Source: Hybos culiciformis
Lineage: Eukaryota; Arthropoda; Insecta; Diptera; Hybotidae
Length of the DNA: 64,000 bases
Reading direction: 5' to 3'
Assembly (NCBI GenBank): GCA_964007475.1
Contig: OZ023274.1
Span: 38,371,860-38,435,859 of the forward strand
Made by a program: the position numbers and the translations under genes. Each line of letters begins with the position of its first letter. Position 1 is the first letter of the stretch. The notes under the pieces were generated by a model that searched no databases, had not been told where the DNA came from, and saw nothing but the letters and a program-made list of their open reading frames with translations. Positions 12,051 through 21,830 of this stretch are shown one piece after another.

Positions 12051-12444
12051 TACCTTGTTCGCACTTCAATATTTTTCCGGATATTACGATTTTTCCGGAA
12101 ACTTTGTGGATATTATCATACAAAAATTTTTTCCGGATATTTTAATTTTCAGTTCTTTTTTCCACTTAGCTAGTTCCTTTTAGCTACTTTTTGCTAGTTT
12201 TGGTACGGTTGGCACCGTTTATTTTGTGTCAAAATGTCAAAAAAATGAAAAAAAAGAAAAAAAAGTGAAATTTAATTTTAAAATTTTAAATTTTTATATA
12301 GTAACAGAAAGTTGTTTGCTTTTTTTATTTATGTTTTTTCTAGAATTGTCAAATTTTTTCCACTTCTCAAGTGCGAACGGTAGTTTCAGAAAGTGGAAAT
12401 TTCCACTTATTTATCCGGATAAATGTTGAAGTGCGAACAAGGTA
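12051..12444. mobile_element. 390-bp MITE with 17-bp TIRs, TA target duplication
   Basis: The element 12053-12442 begins CCTTGTTCGCACTTCAA and ends with its exact complement. It is flanked by TA on both sides (12051-12052 and 12443-12444). Just inside, TTTTTCCGGATATT-like motifs recur at about 12073, 12095 and 12131, and a related TATCCGGATAAA is near the right end. There is no transposase-like reading frame. A TA duplication fits Tc1/mariner-type or related transposases, but the terminal sequence was not recognised as a named family. Confidence 0.85.
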
Positions 12445-13630
12445 TAAAATACTTTATTTTATTTAGCTTTCAAAAACTTGAATAATATTTTAACTTAGCC
12501 ATTTGTATTATGCCAAAAACAAAACCACATTTAGTCCTTATTTTTAATTATAATCTTTAATTACTTAGTTACACTTTTATTATTGTTACATGGCCAATCA
12601 CATGTATGTACTCATTATAAATAATAAGCTACAAAATTTATCAATTAATTGACGTCATTGTTATTTTAAATAATAATAAAATTGTTTATGCACTATTTGC
12701 AAAAAAAAACTTATATATATTTTTTTTAAATTTTATTCAAAAACATAACAACTTTTCACATGAACTCTCGACCTAAATTTTTCATTAAATAAAATGCATT
12801 ATTTTATATAATATATTATTAAAATAGGTATTTTTGTTAAATTGTTATTTTCGTTATAAGGTTTTGTTATTGTATAATTTTTCATTCATGAAATTTGCGT
12901 CATTCATGAACTAAATTCTACCTTTAAAAATTGTATTCATGAAAAAAAAAAAAAATTTAGGTATATATATATATTTGGAAATTTTGAATTTAAATTTTTT
13001 TTTTATATATATGCAAGTTCTAGTAAATTGTAGAGTAAAATAAATATAAATTCTAAAAATAAACCAAAATCCCTGAAACATATTATTTATAGAAATACAA
13101 TTTTAAAAAAGGAACTGAAAAACTGGGACAGAGGATCCTAGGCGTCAACCCAAGGTTTTTACATATTAATTCATAAAAAAAATCTTAATGGAAGAACTTT
13201 TTTTTATAAATTTTTATTTTTTTTGCTTTTTTCCAACAAAAGTTCAATGAAACAAATTTGACCTACTTTTGTCAGAATGAAAAATAGGGAGAACTGCAGA
13301 AAAACCCCAGTCCTTCTGAATGCGCATAATTATAGTTTTTTTTTTTTTTTTGGGAGCAAAAAATTTCCTTTCATATTTTTATCTTTCATTCAGAATATAC
13401 CTGAGACAAAAAATGTTTCAACAGCGTAATGTTGAAATACTTTAAGTTACATTTATTACACAAAATTCATTTTTAAAATTTTTCAAAAAAAATAGAATGA
13501 AAAACGATTTTTCTTTAATCTTTTATATAATGTATGTATATTTTTATTCATCGCAATAAAGCTAAAATTAAATCTGTTATCCCTATTTTACGTAAACTTG
13601 TCCTAAAAACGACAAGAAATTGCGAATCTA
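12445..13630. other. AT-rich non-coding DNA
   Basis: Homopolymer-rich sequence between two transposons. It contains TTCATTCATGAA-like motifs (about 12885-12940) but no open frame of protein-like composition and no transposon ends that I could pair. Confidence 0.5.
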
Positions 13631-13929
13631 CTCTCTAAATAAATTTTGGCTAGATTGTGGGTAAAAAAACTAGATTGAGCAACTAGATTGTGTGCAACTA
13701 GGATCTAGTTGGAAATCTAGCTTCCAAAATTTACCTAGATTCTAGTTAAAATGCTAAACTAGATTCCTAGTGGAATTCTAGTTACCAAGGCTAGATCTTC
13801 CATTTTTTTTACTAGAATCTAGTGACTTTTTTTTATAAAAAAAAAAAAAATTTATTCAAATTTTTTTTTTTATTTATATTATTACAATTTCTTTATTAGA
13901 TTTTTATTAAATTCTAATTTTATTTCTTA

Positions 13930-14001
13930 CGCCTTCTTCCGGATTCGAACCTGGTTCTTTAGCATTGCAATTCGCCAACACTACCACTCAGCTACGGTAT
14001 T
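13930..14001 (-). pseudogene. tRNA-like module (possibly Cys) in the left arm of the foldback element
   Basis: The minus strand contains a perfect RNA polymerase III A box (TAGCTGAGTGG at 13994-13984) and B box (GGTTCGAATCC at 13951-13941) at normal tRNA spacing. A loop-like TTGCAAT between them would carry a GCA (Cys) anticodon. The acceptor stem does not pair (AATACCG against AGAAGGC) and the anticodon stem pairs poorly. It is therefore a tRNA-derived sequence and not a functional tRNA gene. It could still act as an internal Pol III promoter. Confidence 0.7.
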
Positions 14002-14049
14002 GAAATTTATAAAATAGAAAATATAAATTTGGTATACACATTTTCTTTG

Positions 14050-14105
14050 TGGTGTGTTAGTTATTTGTAATTCTAAGGACGCAGGTTCAAATCCCGAAGA
14101 CAGCA
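14050..14105 (+). pseudogene. second, truncated tRNA-like module in the right arm
   Basis: The plus strand GTGGTGTGTTAG onward aligns with the left-arm module from GTGGTAGTGTTGG through CTAAGGACGCAGGTTCAAAT. It includes a good B box, GGTTCAAATCC, at 14084-14094. The A box half is largely missing, because this module begins at the symmetry centre of the element. It is the mirror copy of the left module and has diverged. Confidence 0.6.
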
Positions 14106-14464
14106 AAAAAATCTGGTATCAATAATTGAAATCTAGCAATGAGAAATAGATGATAATTGCAGAAACTAGATTTTAATAATTTTTCAAATTTGTCTAAAAC
14201 TATTTTAAAACTATATTCTAGTTTTAAATTTCCGTTCTTGTAATCTAGTTTACCAAAATAACTGGAATATTAATGATCTGAAATGGAATCTATGTTCGGT
14301 AAATAATTTGTAAAATTTTACCTAGAAATCTAGCTTTTGAGAACTAGATTTTTGCGTAAACTAGCTTCTGAAACTATAAAACTATTTTCAATAATTGAAT
14401 TTCCCAGTAAAAATCGTTTAACTAGATCAAAGCTAGGGATTCTAGCCAAAATTTATTTAGAGAG

Positions 14465-16083
14465 ATAAATTTGATTGCCTTTAAAAAAGATTTTGCTTAT
14501 TCCACTTAAACTTCAGTTCATTTGTGCCATCACATATAAAGGCACACTATACAAATAAAACATATCTACATATCAGATACATGCTTGTAAGTTCCCTTTT
14601 TCAATTTACATTTTAGAATGAAAATCTGCAATAATAAAAATTTCCTCTTTTTGAAAATTAATCAATGAAATCTGCTATTTCTCAAACCATTACTATTTTC
14701 TTTCTCCTTCAAAAATTTTGAAAATATCAATGAACGAAGGGATAAGATTTTCCACTTTAAAAAGAGTAAAAACAAAAAAAAAAATTTCAGAACATGCGAA
14801 CTAAATAATAATGAAATAGTTAGTTATAAATGTTAGATAGAATTTTTTTAACATAAAAAAGGAGATGAAATATTGAAAAATAATAAATTTTTATATTTAA
14901 GTTTAAATATACTAAAGCTATGAAAATCTGAGTTCCAGTCTTTATTATGATTATTATGTATTAACTGTATTACATCATGCATTACGTTGACAACTTTTAA
15001 TATTTTTGTTCTAGCTGTCTAACAATTTCTTTTTATTGCAAATAAATTCAAAAGCCATATGAAGTTCTGAAGACTATAATGCTCGTGTGTATAAATTTAA
15101 TATTTTTAATATTTCGAAATAATAATTTTTATAGTTTTTAAATGCGTCAATTTTAATTATATTGTTTTAGGTATTATTATTATTAAATGCAGAATGTCCT
15201 AGATTTTCATGAATTAATTTTTCCCACTATACATATGTATGAATAAGAAAAATCAAACAAAAAAAAAATATGCATTCAATATTTATACCATAATTGTTTA
15301 TTTTTTTTTTCATTTTTCGTTCAATATATTCTAGAATAGAGAATTGAATTTCAATGAATAAAAATTATGTCATTCATAAAAATAGATTATTTTCTGTTAT
15401 ATATCAAAATATATTATATTATTTCCTTTTCATCCAATGAGAAGTAATTTTTCTCTTCTCTATTGGACTAAAGAAAAGGTTCATCAATTATTTTATATGA
15501 TTTATAATAAATATGTTACAAAATATAACTTTAAATATTTAGATGATTATTCACGATTCTTCTTAACTTCAGTTAGAGATTACTATTATTAATTTTACAT
15601 ACCTTTTAGTTCGACACCCTAAATTTGTAAGGAAAAATGTATATGAGCAATAAAACGATTTTTTTTTATATAAATTTGATCTAAATATTATTTACTTAAT
15701 ATTTTCTTTTTGTAATTCTCAAAACACTTTTTTTCTCTATTCACATTTTTAAGCATTGAAATAATATTGAAATTTATGTAAAAAAAAAAAAAACTATAAA
15801 GATTCTAATTTTTATAATAAAATTATATAAAATTTGACACATCAATAAGATTTTTTATGTAATTAATTTTTTCACATTAAACTTTGCAGTCATTATGTAG
15901 AACATCATCATAACAGTGACGTGAAACAAGTAATTTTTGTATTTTTCTTTGTAACATGGTTAACAAAAAAAATAATTTTATGACAAAAACTGTATGACTA
16001 TATTTTTTATATAATATATATTGTTTCAATTTTTTGAATTAATTTTAATAAATTAAAAAAAAAAAAAAAATTTAAAAAAAAAC
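14465..16083. other. intergenic DNA and probable eIF5B 3' UTR
   Basis: AT-rich sequence lying downstream of the eIF5B stop codon on the minus strand. Close after the stop, ATTAAA is present on the minus strand (16049-16044) and might serve as a poly(A) signal; no canonical AATAAA was seen on that strand within about 400 bases. An imperfect hairpin with TCCAAT-AGAAG arms lies at about 15427-15480. Nothing else was recognised. Confidence 0.45.
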
Positions 16084-16191
16084 TTATAAAATTTCAAACA
16101 ATTTTTTTAATTCAACCATTAATGCCCAATCAGCTTTTAATAAATCATCACGGAAATAATCCTTGCAAGCATCAATACTTTGCCGCGATAT
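16084..16191 (-). CDS. eIF5B: eIF5B, last coding exon (C-terminal helices)
   Basis: This exon encodes the final 35 residues and the TAA stop. It starts ISRQSIDACKDYFRDDLL and ends VELKKLFEIL, almost the same as the end of animal eIF5B proteins as I know them. In the family these are the two C-terminal helices after the domain IV barrel; they bind the C-terminal tail of eIF1A on the ribosome. The acceptor is TTTTTCAG just above 16191, and the junction with the previous exon falls between codons (phase 0). The protein ends at the usual place, so nothing is truncated here. Confidence 0.97.
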   Translation of the reverse strand: MSRQSIDACKDYFRDDLLKADWALMVELKKLFEIL

Positions 16192-19100
16192 CTGAAAAAT
16201 AAAAAAAAATATATTTTATGCCCACTTAAAAAGCACATATTTTTTAAGTTGTAAATTTTGAACTTATAAAGTTTATTAAGGAGGTCCATAATCCTAAATT
16301 TGCAATTTATACTGACGTGTTTTTACGACATTAATAAGCAAAGATCAAAAAAAAAAAATTGAAAAGATTTCAGCAAAAATATTTATTTTTATTCTGCTCA
16401 TATTAACTATAAGTATTTACATGGAAATAATAAATTTAATAAAAAAGTTAACTTTTTTTCACAATTTTCTTTTTGATATTTACGAACGTGTCATAGACAT
16501 TTGTCGTTCGTTACTCCATGCTTAACTCACGTAACGCAATGTGTATTTAAATTATTTTCTCTCCTTTATTATGACAATCTAAATTTTCATTAAACTATAA
16601 GGATTTATTTATAAATTTGTAAAATAAGATTTAAAACTTTCACTGTACAAAAAATTCAATGAAATTCTGTAAAATGGAAAATAAGAAATATGCGTCAATA
16701 TATGTTTGTTTTAAGCATTTAAATTTGTTATTTTATTAATAAGAATAACATCCTGTACTCGAAATTTTCTAGTAAATAGTCGAAACCGGTCAAAAAAAAC
16801 CAGAGTAAACGCTTCATTTCATTTATTTATTTATACCACAGAGTTAGATCATTGGTAAATATTTTTATGTGCGGCAAGCTTTTACCACGCATTTTCACCA
16901 CGGAAAAACTAAGGAATAATTTTTCTTGTGATTAAACCAAAAAAAAAAAAAATTTAAAAGAGTAAAATAATAATTTTAAATAATATACGGTACAGTGAAA
17001 GTTTTATATTTTTTAATGCTGTTTTTCCTTTAATAAAAAGTTAGGTAGGCCTTCATGCTCACAAAGAATTGAAAAGCAAAAAATAATTTTGGGACAAAAT
17101 ACTGTACAAAATATGTTATAAGGGAAATACAGAAGTGCTTCTGTCGAAAAACTTTATTCCATTTATAGCAAATAAAACAAACGTTTATTGTTGCTTATGT
17201 TAAATTGGATCATAAAACTTTTAAATAAATTGACGTTAATTAAATTTTGACTTTAAAAAATATTTCTAATTATTCAGTATCCACATCAAACTATTTATTT
17301 CGGTCGCTGCCTGCTTTATGGAAACTTTGAGAGACCTGCACAAACCCTCTTGGATTTGGGCCTCTATCCCTTCACCAAGTTTTAACGAAATCAGAAGTGT
17401 ACACGTAAACTTTATTTACGCCAATAACTTTTATTTTAAATTTACAAGAAAAATTTTAAAATTTCGCATTCCAGAAAAAGTAAATGATAACATACATATT
17501 TTAATGCGTTAGGTAAGTTTAACGTTGTTGAGAATAACACGTCTCATACATTTTCACACAATTTGATTTTTTATGTGCGTATACGCGCGTGAATAACGTT
17601 TACCATATCTCTCGCATTATGCTAGCTAATTATATAGATTGATGATATTTTCCATTTCCACTGAATTGGGATGAAAATAGAAGTACATACATATCATTTA
17701 ATTATTACGTATAATTTAGATTGAGTTTGAAAACCGGCCTATTAATTTGAAAAAAAGTATTCACCTAGTAACTTCACAAATAATATACCTTAATATTATA
17801 TACATAAAGGTAAGTGCTAATGAAAATAGCATACTTCTTTTACTATAGAAATTTGATTATATAAATTTGATATTAATTAATTGATATTATAAAATTGAAA
17901 ATTTTTTTTAAGAATGTAGTATTGCATTCAAGTTTTGAAAAAAAAAAAAAAAATGAAACTAAAATAGCTCGAAGTAAATTTAATAAATAATTAAGCAATT
18001 TCAATTATTTTTTACTTTAAATATAATTTTATTTAAAACTTAATCAGAAAACCGTCTAGCAGATTTTTTTTTTTTTTATGAAAAATCATATAAGTATGTA
18101 TAAATGTTACTTATATCTAAAAATATAAAAGTTAAATATAAAATTGCAAATCGAAAAAGGTTTTTATTTGTATGTTCGTGTATTTTTATATTTATATTTT
18201 TTTTTATTTCCAATAAAATAATAAATATTAAAGTTTATTTTAAAAATAACATTTTACGGAGGAGGACATTCAATTTCAATCTCATTTAAAGCCACGTAGT
18301 TAATATTTTGAAAGTGATTTAGAAAATTTTAAATTTAGAAAATCATATGTATGTACCATATGTCATTTGTCAACACGTTTTTATGCTTTTAGAAAAAAAA
18401 TAAATGATAAGATTGATTTTCAGTAAATTTATTAAATAAAATTATTTTTTATTGAAGTACTTATTAAATGCCCTGAATTTTTTTTTTGTTTCTTCTACAT
18501 TTGGATTGTTGTAATTTAGAATGACTTTTATGAATGAATGAAAACGTATACTATAAAAATAATGTTTTCATCTCCTGTTATTACTATATACAAATTAAAT
18601 TTTAAATTCTGAGGTCTTACAAAAAACGTTTAAATCCCCCTATAAAAATTATGAATGGGAAATAAAATTTATTTGCGTTATTCATAGAGTTCTGTGACTG
18701 ACTAGGTGTAGGATAATAGGATCAATGGCCCCCAATACAATAATTTTGTAAATTTATTATTTTCAGTCCTTTTCAGCATCTCATTTAAAAACATAATTTT
18801 CTCATTTCAAGTCATAAAGAAAAGTACATTTATATATTTCTATTTTTGGTTTCTTCACTCCCTAAAAAAAAAATACCGAAATTAATATTTTGTTGAATTT
18901 TTTTTTTTATGGTATAATTTCATTAATGGTTTTCTTTAATGGTTTGCCTAAAATCAATTTATTTGACAAAAATAAATAATTTTATATAAAATACATATTA
19001 TTTTTGCAAAGAACCTATAACTATAAGTAAATACGTTTATAAAAATATATGTAGGTAATTGTGTACAAAAGTTAAAAAATAAATTTCTTTTTCCACTATT

Positions 19101-19876
19101 AAAAAGCAAATATCTATTAAGTCATAATAATTTAATTATATATTATGTATTTTGTATAAAAAAAATTCTTGACATAAAATGAAAACTCATATGAATTTAA
19201 TATAAAGCATTTTTTTATCGTCATTAAAAAAAAACGTCATTTTAAGAGAAAGAAAAATAATTTAATTGCTTCATAAAGCATAAATTTATTAATAAAATGT
19301 ATGAAAACACCTTTTAATTCATGTTCAAAAATCAACATCATCATAATTTATATTCTTCATATTTTCTTATGTATTTCGTGTATGCTTACGTCAATTTATT
19401 ATGAAAGAAAAATCTACATATTGTATATAATATATATGTATTTAAATAACTTTATACATACAATAAAACATATAACCATTAAGAAAAATACTTAGAATAA
19501 AAAAATTCGATTAAATAAAATTAAATTGAAATTTTATGGCAGAAATTTCATATATTAATATCAATCTCTTATTACATAATGAGAATATTTTGAGGTCAAC
19601 GCTCAAATTTAGTGATTTTTAGTTTTATTTTAGATATAACAAATAAGTTCATTTACCATAGCATTACGAATCTCATTACATTCATTAGCTATAGAATGAA
19701 TAATATAGACTAAGTTAGTTGATTTGATTTGATTATCTATTATAATAAAGAATTAGATAAAGAATTTATACGTAGCATCAAAGCTTAACATATTATTTAA
19801 AAGTTCAAAAAAACCAAGTTGAATTTTAAAAATATCTTGTCAGCAAATAAATAATTTAATTTAGACTGTTACTTAC
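16192..19876 (-). other. eIF5B intron (3,685 bp)
   Basis: Bounded by the donor GTAAGT (19876-19871) and an acceptor TTTTTCAG at the lower end. The content is AT-rich and mostly featureless. A G+C-richer patch lies at about 17295-17420 with short open stretches on both strands but no recognisable protein, and a TTTATGAATGAA 12-mer is at 18527-18538. No transposon ends were paired. Confidence 0.85.
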
Positions 19877-20038
19877 CTTACTAATTAACATATCAGTTGC
19901 TTCAAAATGTCTTCCAAACATTTTAGGTGCTTCACCTGGAATGGGCTCAATTTTAATACAAACCTCTTGCCCTTTCCTTGCTGATTCAACCTGTTTATGA
20001 TTCGATTCAATTGAGGTAACTATACCGATATCTACGAA
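19877..20038 (-). CDS. eIF5B: eIF5B exon (domain IV, C-terminal half)
   Basis: These 54 codons begin FVDIGIVTSIESNHKQVE, continue with KGQEVCIKIEPIPGEAPKMF and end GRHFEATDMLISK. They match the second half of eIF5B domain IV, the beta-barrel that contacts the aminoacylated end of initiator tRNA on the assembling 80S ribosome. The GRHFEATDxLxSK segment is a family hallmark. The acceptor is TCTATTTCCAG, the donor is AAG followed by GTAAGT, and both junctions are phase 0. The acceptor lies about 46 bases from the edge of a MITE (20087-20368). Confidence 0.98.
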
Positions 20039-20083
20039 CTGGAAATAGAAAAAAAAACATTTTTTTTATGTAAATTATTTGTA

Positions 20084-20371
20084 TAAGAGGCGTTCCCAAA
20101 CTGAGACTATTTCAAAACCTGAAATATCTCTGTTTTGCTAAAGAAAATTTCTTGTTTTTCGATTTTTTGTTGTTGCTCACTTAAAACTACACCTACAAAA
20201 TTTCCATTTTCAGATTTTTGGAAAATAGAATTTCATTGCGGAACGATTTTTACTCTAAAAATCTTCATTAGTAACAGCTGTTATATCGTGTTGTTTCAAA
20301 ACTAGAAATCCTAGAAATTAAAATAATATTTCAATTTCTAAAAAAATTGTTAGTTTTGGAACGGCCTCTAA
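20084..20371. mobile_element. 282-bp MITE, TAA target duplication
   Basis: The element 20087-20368 begins GAGGCGTTCCCAAACT and ends with the near-complement AGTTTTGGAACGGCCTC; the terminal repeats differ by one base and a one-base gap. It is flanked by TAA at 20084-20086 and 20369-20371. A 3-bp TAA/TTA duplication is typical of PIF/Harbinger elements, so this is probably a non-autonomous Harbinger-type MITE. It has no coding capacity and lies just upstream of an eIF5B splice acceptor. Confidence 0.82.
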
Positions 20372-21218
20372 ATATCATAAATATTTTTCAAACTTTTAAG
20401 CAATTTTACGTCGATTTCAATAAACATTGTACTTTAAACATTTTTTGTAAAATGATAATAATTTTACTTGGATCATTCCATAACATAATCCGACGTAATA
20501 TCGAAAATGATTATTTAATATTTATAGATATAAATGTTTAGTTTGGTAGACGCATTAGACTTACATTATGTATGTACACTAGGCTGGTTCACAAAAAATT
20601 TTTTTTTGCCGCCCATACAGATTCTGAAAGTTTACATCAAGAAACGAAATACGTCTTCCTTGATTTTTCGAAATTTTGTTTCCCCATCAAGCGCAACCAG
20701 TTTTTGTGATGTTTGAGGCCTAGACCTAATAAGGTGGGTTCAAAACTCTGTAACTTTTTTCTCTTTGAATTTTTTTTCCTCCTTTTTTTTTTGGTTTAAC
20801 TGTCTTGATGTTCCCTTCATTTTTTGTTAACATCGTAAGGCTATACGACTTATCTTTTTTTTTTACAACGCTCTAAAGGAGAATTTAAACTTTTGTCCCC
20901 ATTTTATTTTTACTTTAAGACACCATATCTTTTCTAATTTTAAGAGAAACATTTTTTTTTTTTTTCATAAATTTGGCATAAATTTTCATCATTTTTAGCA
21001 CTATAACTAAAAGATAAAATTCTATTAAGTTCTGGCTTTTAAGCTACAATTAATTTTACGACATTAAAAGTTTCGCTTTCGTAATGCATTGGTCATTTGA
21101 TTCATTTGTTAACTGATCTATTTTTTTTAAATAGGAATCAAAAAAGGAGATTTAGAATAGAAATAAATAAGAATTTAAAAATTGTTTTAAATTTATATTT
21201 ATTTATGAGTAATTTTTT

Positions 21219-21521
21219 TCAATTAATTTTAAAAATATTTGATTTTCCAATAATCGCCATGTTTGGCCGATGCTGGCTCACGATTTGGAGAATAATTTGT
21301 TTTTGAGTTTCGTCAGAAGTTAACGATGTGTTAAATTCCGTCATTAATGCAACACTCCTCTCGGCGTTGTCATTAACAACGTGTAACTTCTGAACTAATC
21401 GAAGGACGTCTTGATATCCTGCATCAGATTTCCATAGAGCTGGATCAATGTCTAAAAACTCAATAGATATTTTCAAGCATTGACAAAAATTCCATCGAAT
21501 TTTGATTTGCCTAAAATACAA
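21219..21521 (-). pseudogene. left-arm coding fragment of the foldback element
   Basis: This open frame of 100 codons on the minus strand contains SIEFLDIDPALWKSDAGYQD, VLRLVQKLHVVNDNAERSVA and LMTEFNTSLTSDETQKQIIL, then QIVSQHRPN. The block NDNAER-V-LM-xFN-xLT-xE-QKQ-xLQ-V-xHR resembles the C-terminal part of uncharacterised, repeat-associated proteins that I recall from arthropods and molluscs; the function is unknown to me. The frame has no stops. It probably represents the 3' end of the parental transposon's gene, captured in the inverted duplication. It lacks any catalytic domain. Confidence 0.6.
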
Positions 21522-21830
21522 CTGCAGAATTTAGTCACTAAAAATTCTTTAAATTTTTTTCAATGCTTGAAAATATCTACTGAATTTTTAGACATTGATC
21601 CAGCTCTATGGAAATCTGATGCAGGATATCAAGACGTCCTTCGATTAGTTCAGAAGTTACAAGTTGTTAATGACAACGCGAGAGGAGTGTTGCATTAATG
21701 ACGGAATTTAACACATCGTTAACTTCTGACGAGACTCAAAAACAAATTATTCTCCAAATCGTGAGCCAGCATCGGCCAAACATTGCGATTATTGGAAAAA
21801 CAAATATTTTTAAAATTAATTGAAAAAAAT
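21480..21830 (+). pseudogene. right-arm copy of the same coding fragment, frameshifted
   Basis: The right arm repeats the left-arm frame on the plus strand through TEFLDIDPALWKSDAGYQDV and LRLVQKLQVVNDNA. One C is then missing from GACAACGCGAG (about 21674-21684; GACAACGCCGAG in the other arm). The frame shifts there and the protein would end soon after, at LH. The rest of the match (MTEFNTSLTSDETQKQ and QIVSQHRPN) continues in the next frame. The only further differences seen in this part are a few substitutions. Confidence 0.7.

Larger units (their letters stand above)
13631..14464. mobile_element. foldback transposon with CTAGATT-rich arms and paired tRNA-like modules
   Basis: The element starts CTCTCTAAATAAATTTTGGC and ends with the complement of that sequence, so the terminal repeats match over at least 20 bases. 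Both arms are studded with CTAGATTCTAG-like motifs. The symmetry continues inward: each arm holds a tRNA-like block reading outward from the centre near 14015, minus strand on the left and plus strand on the right. TA occurs next to the left end and one base beyond the right end, so a TA duplication is possible but not exact. No protein-coding capacity is visible. Confidence 0.8.

Noticed and set aside
13930..14001. Functional nuclear tRNA-Cys gene
   Set aside because: The Pol III boxes are good but the acceptor and anticodon stems do not pair, and a homologous degraded block sits in the opposite arm of a transposon.
17318..17512. Plus-strand open frame METLRDLHKPSWIWASIPSP as a small gene
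   Set aside because: Only the first 30 codons are unusual in composition, no homologue is recognised, and it is antisense within an eIF5B intron; left as a G+C-richer patch.
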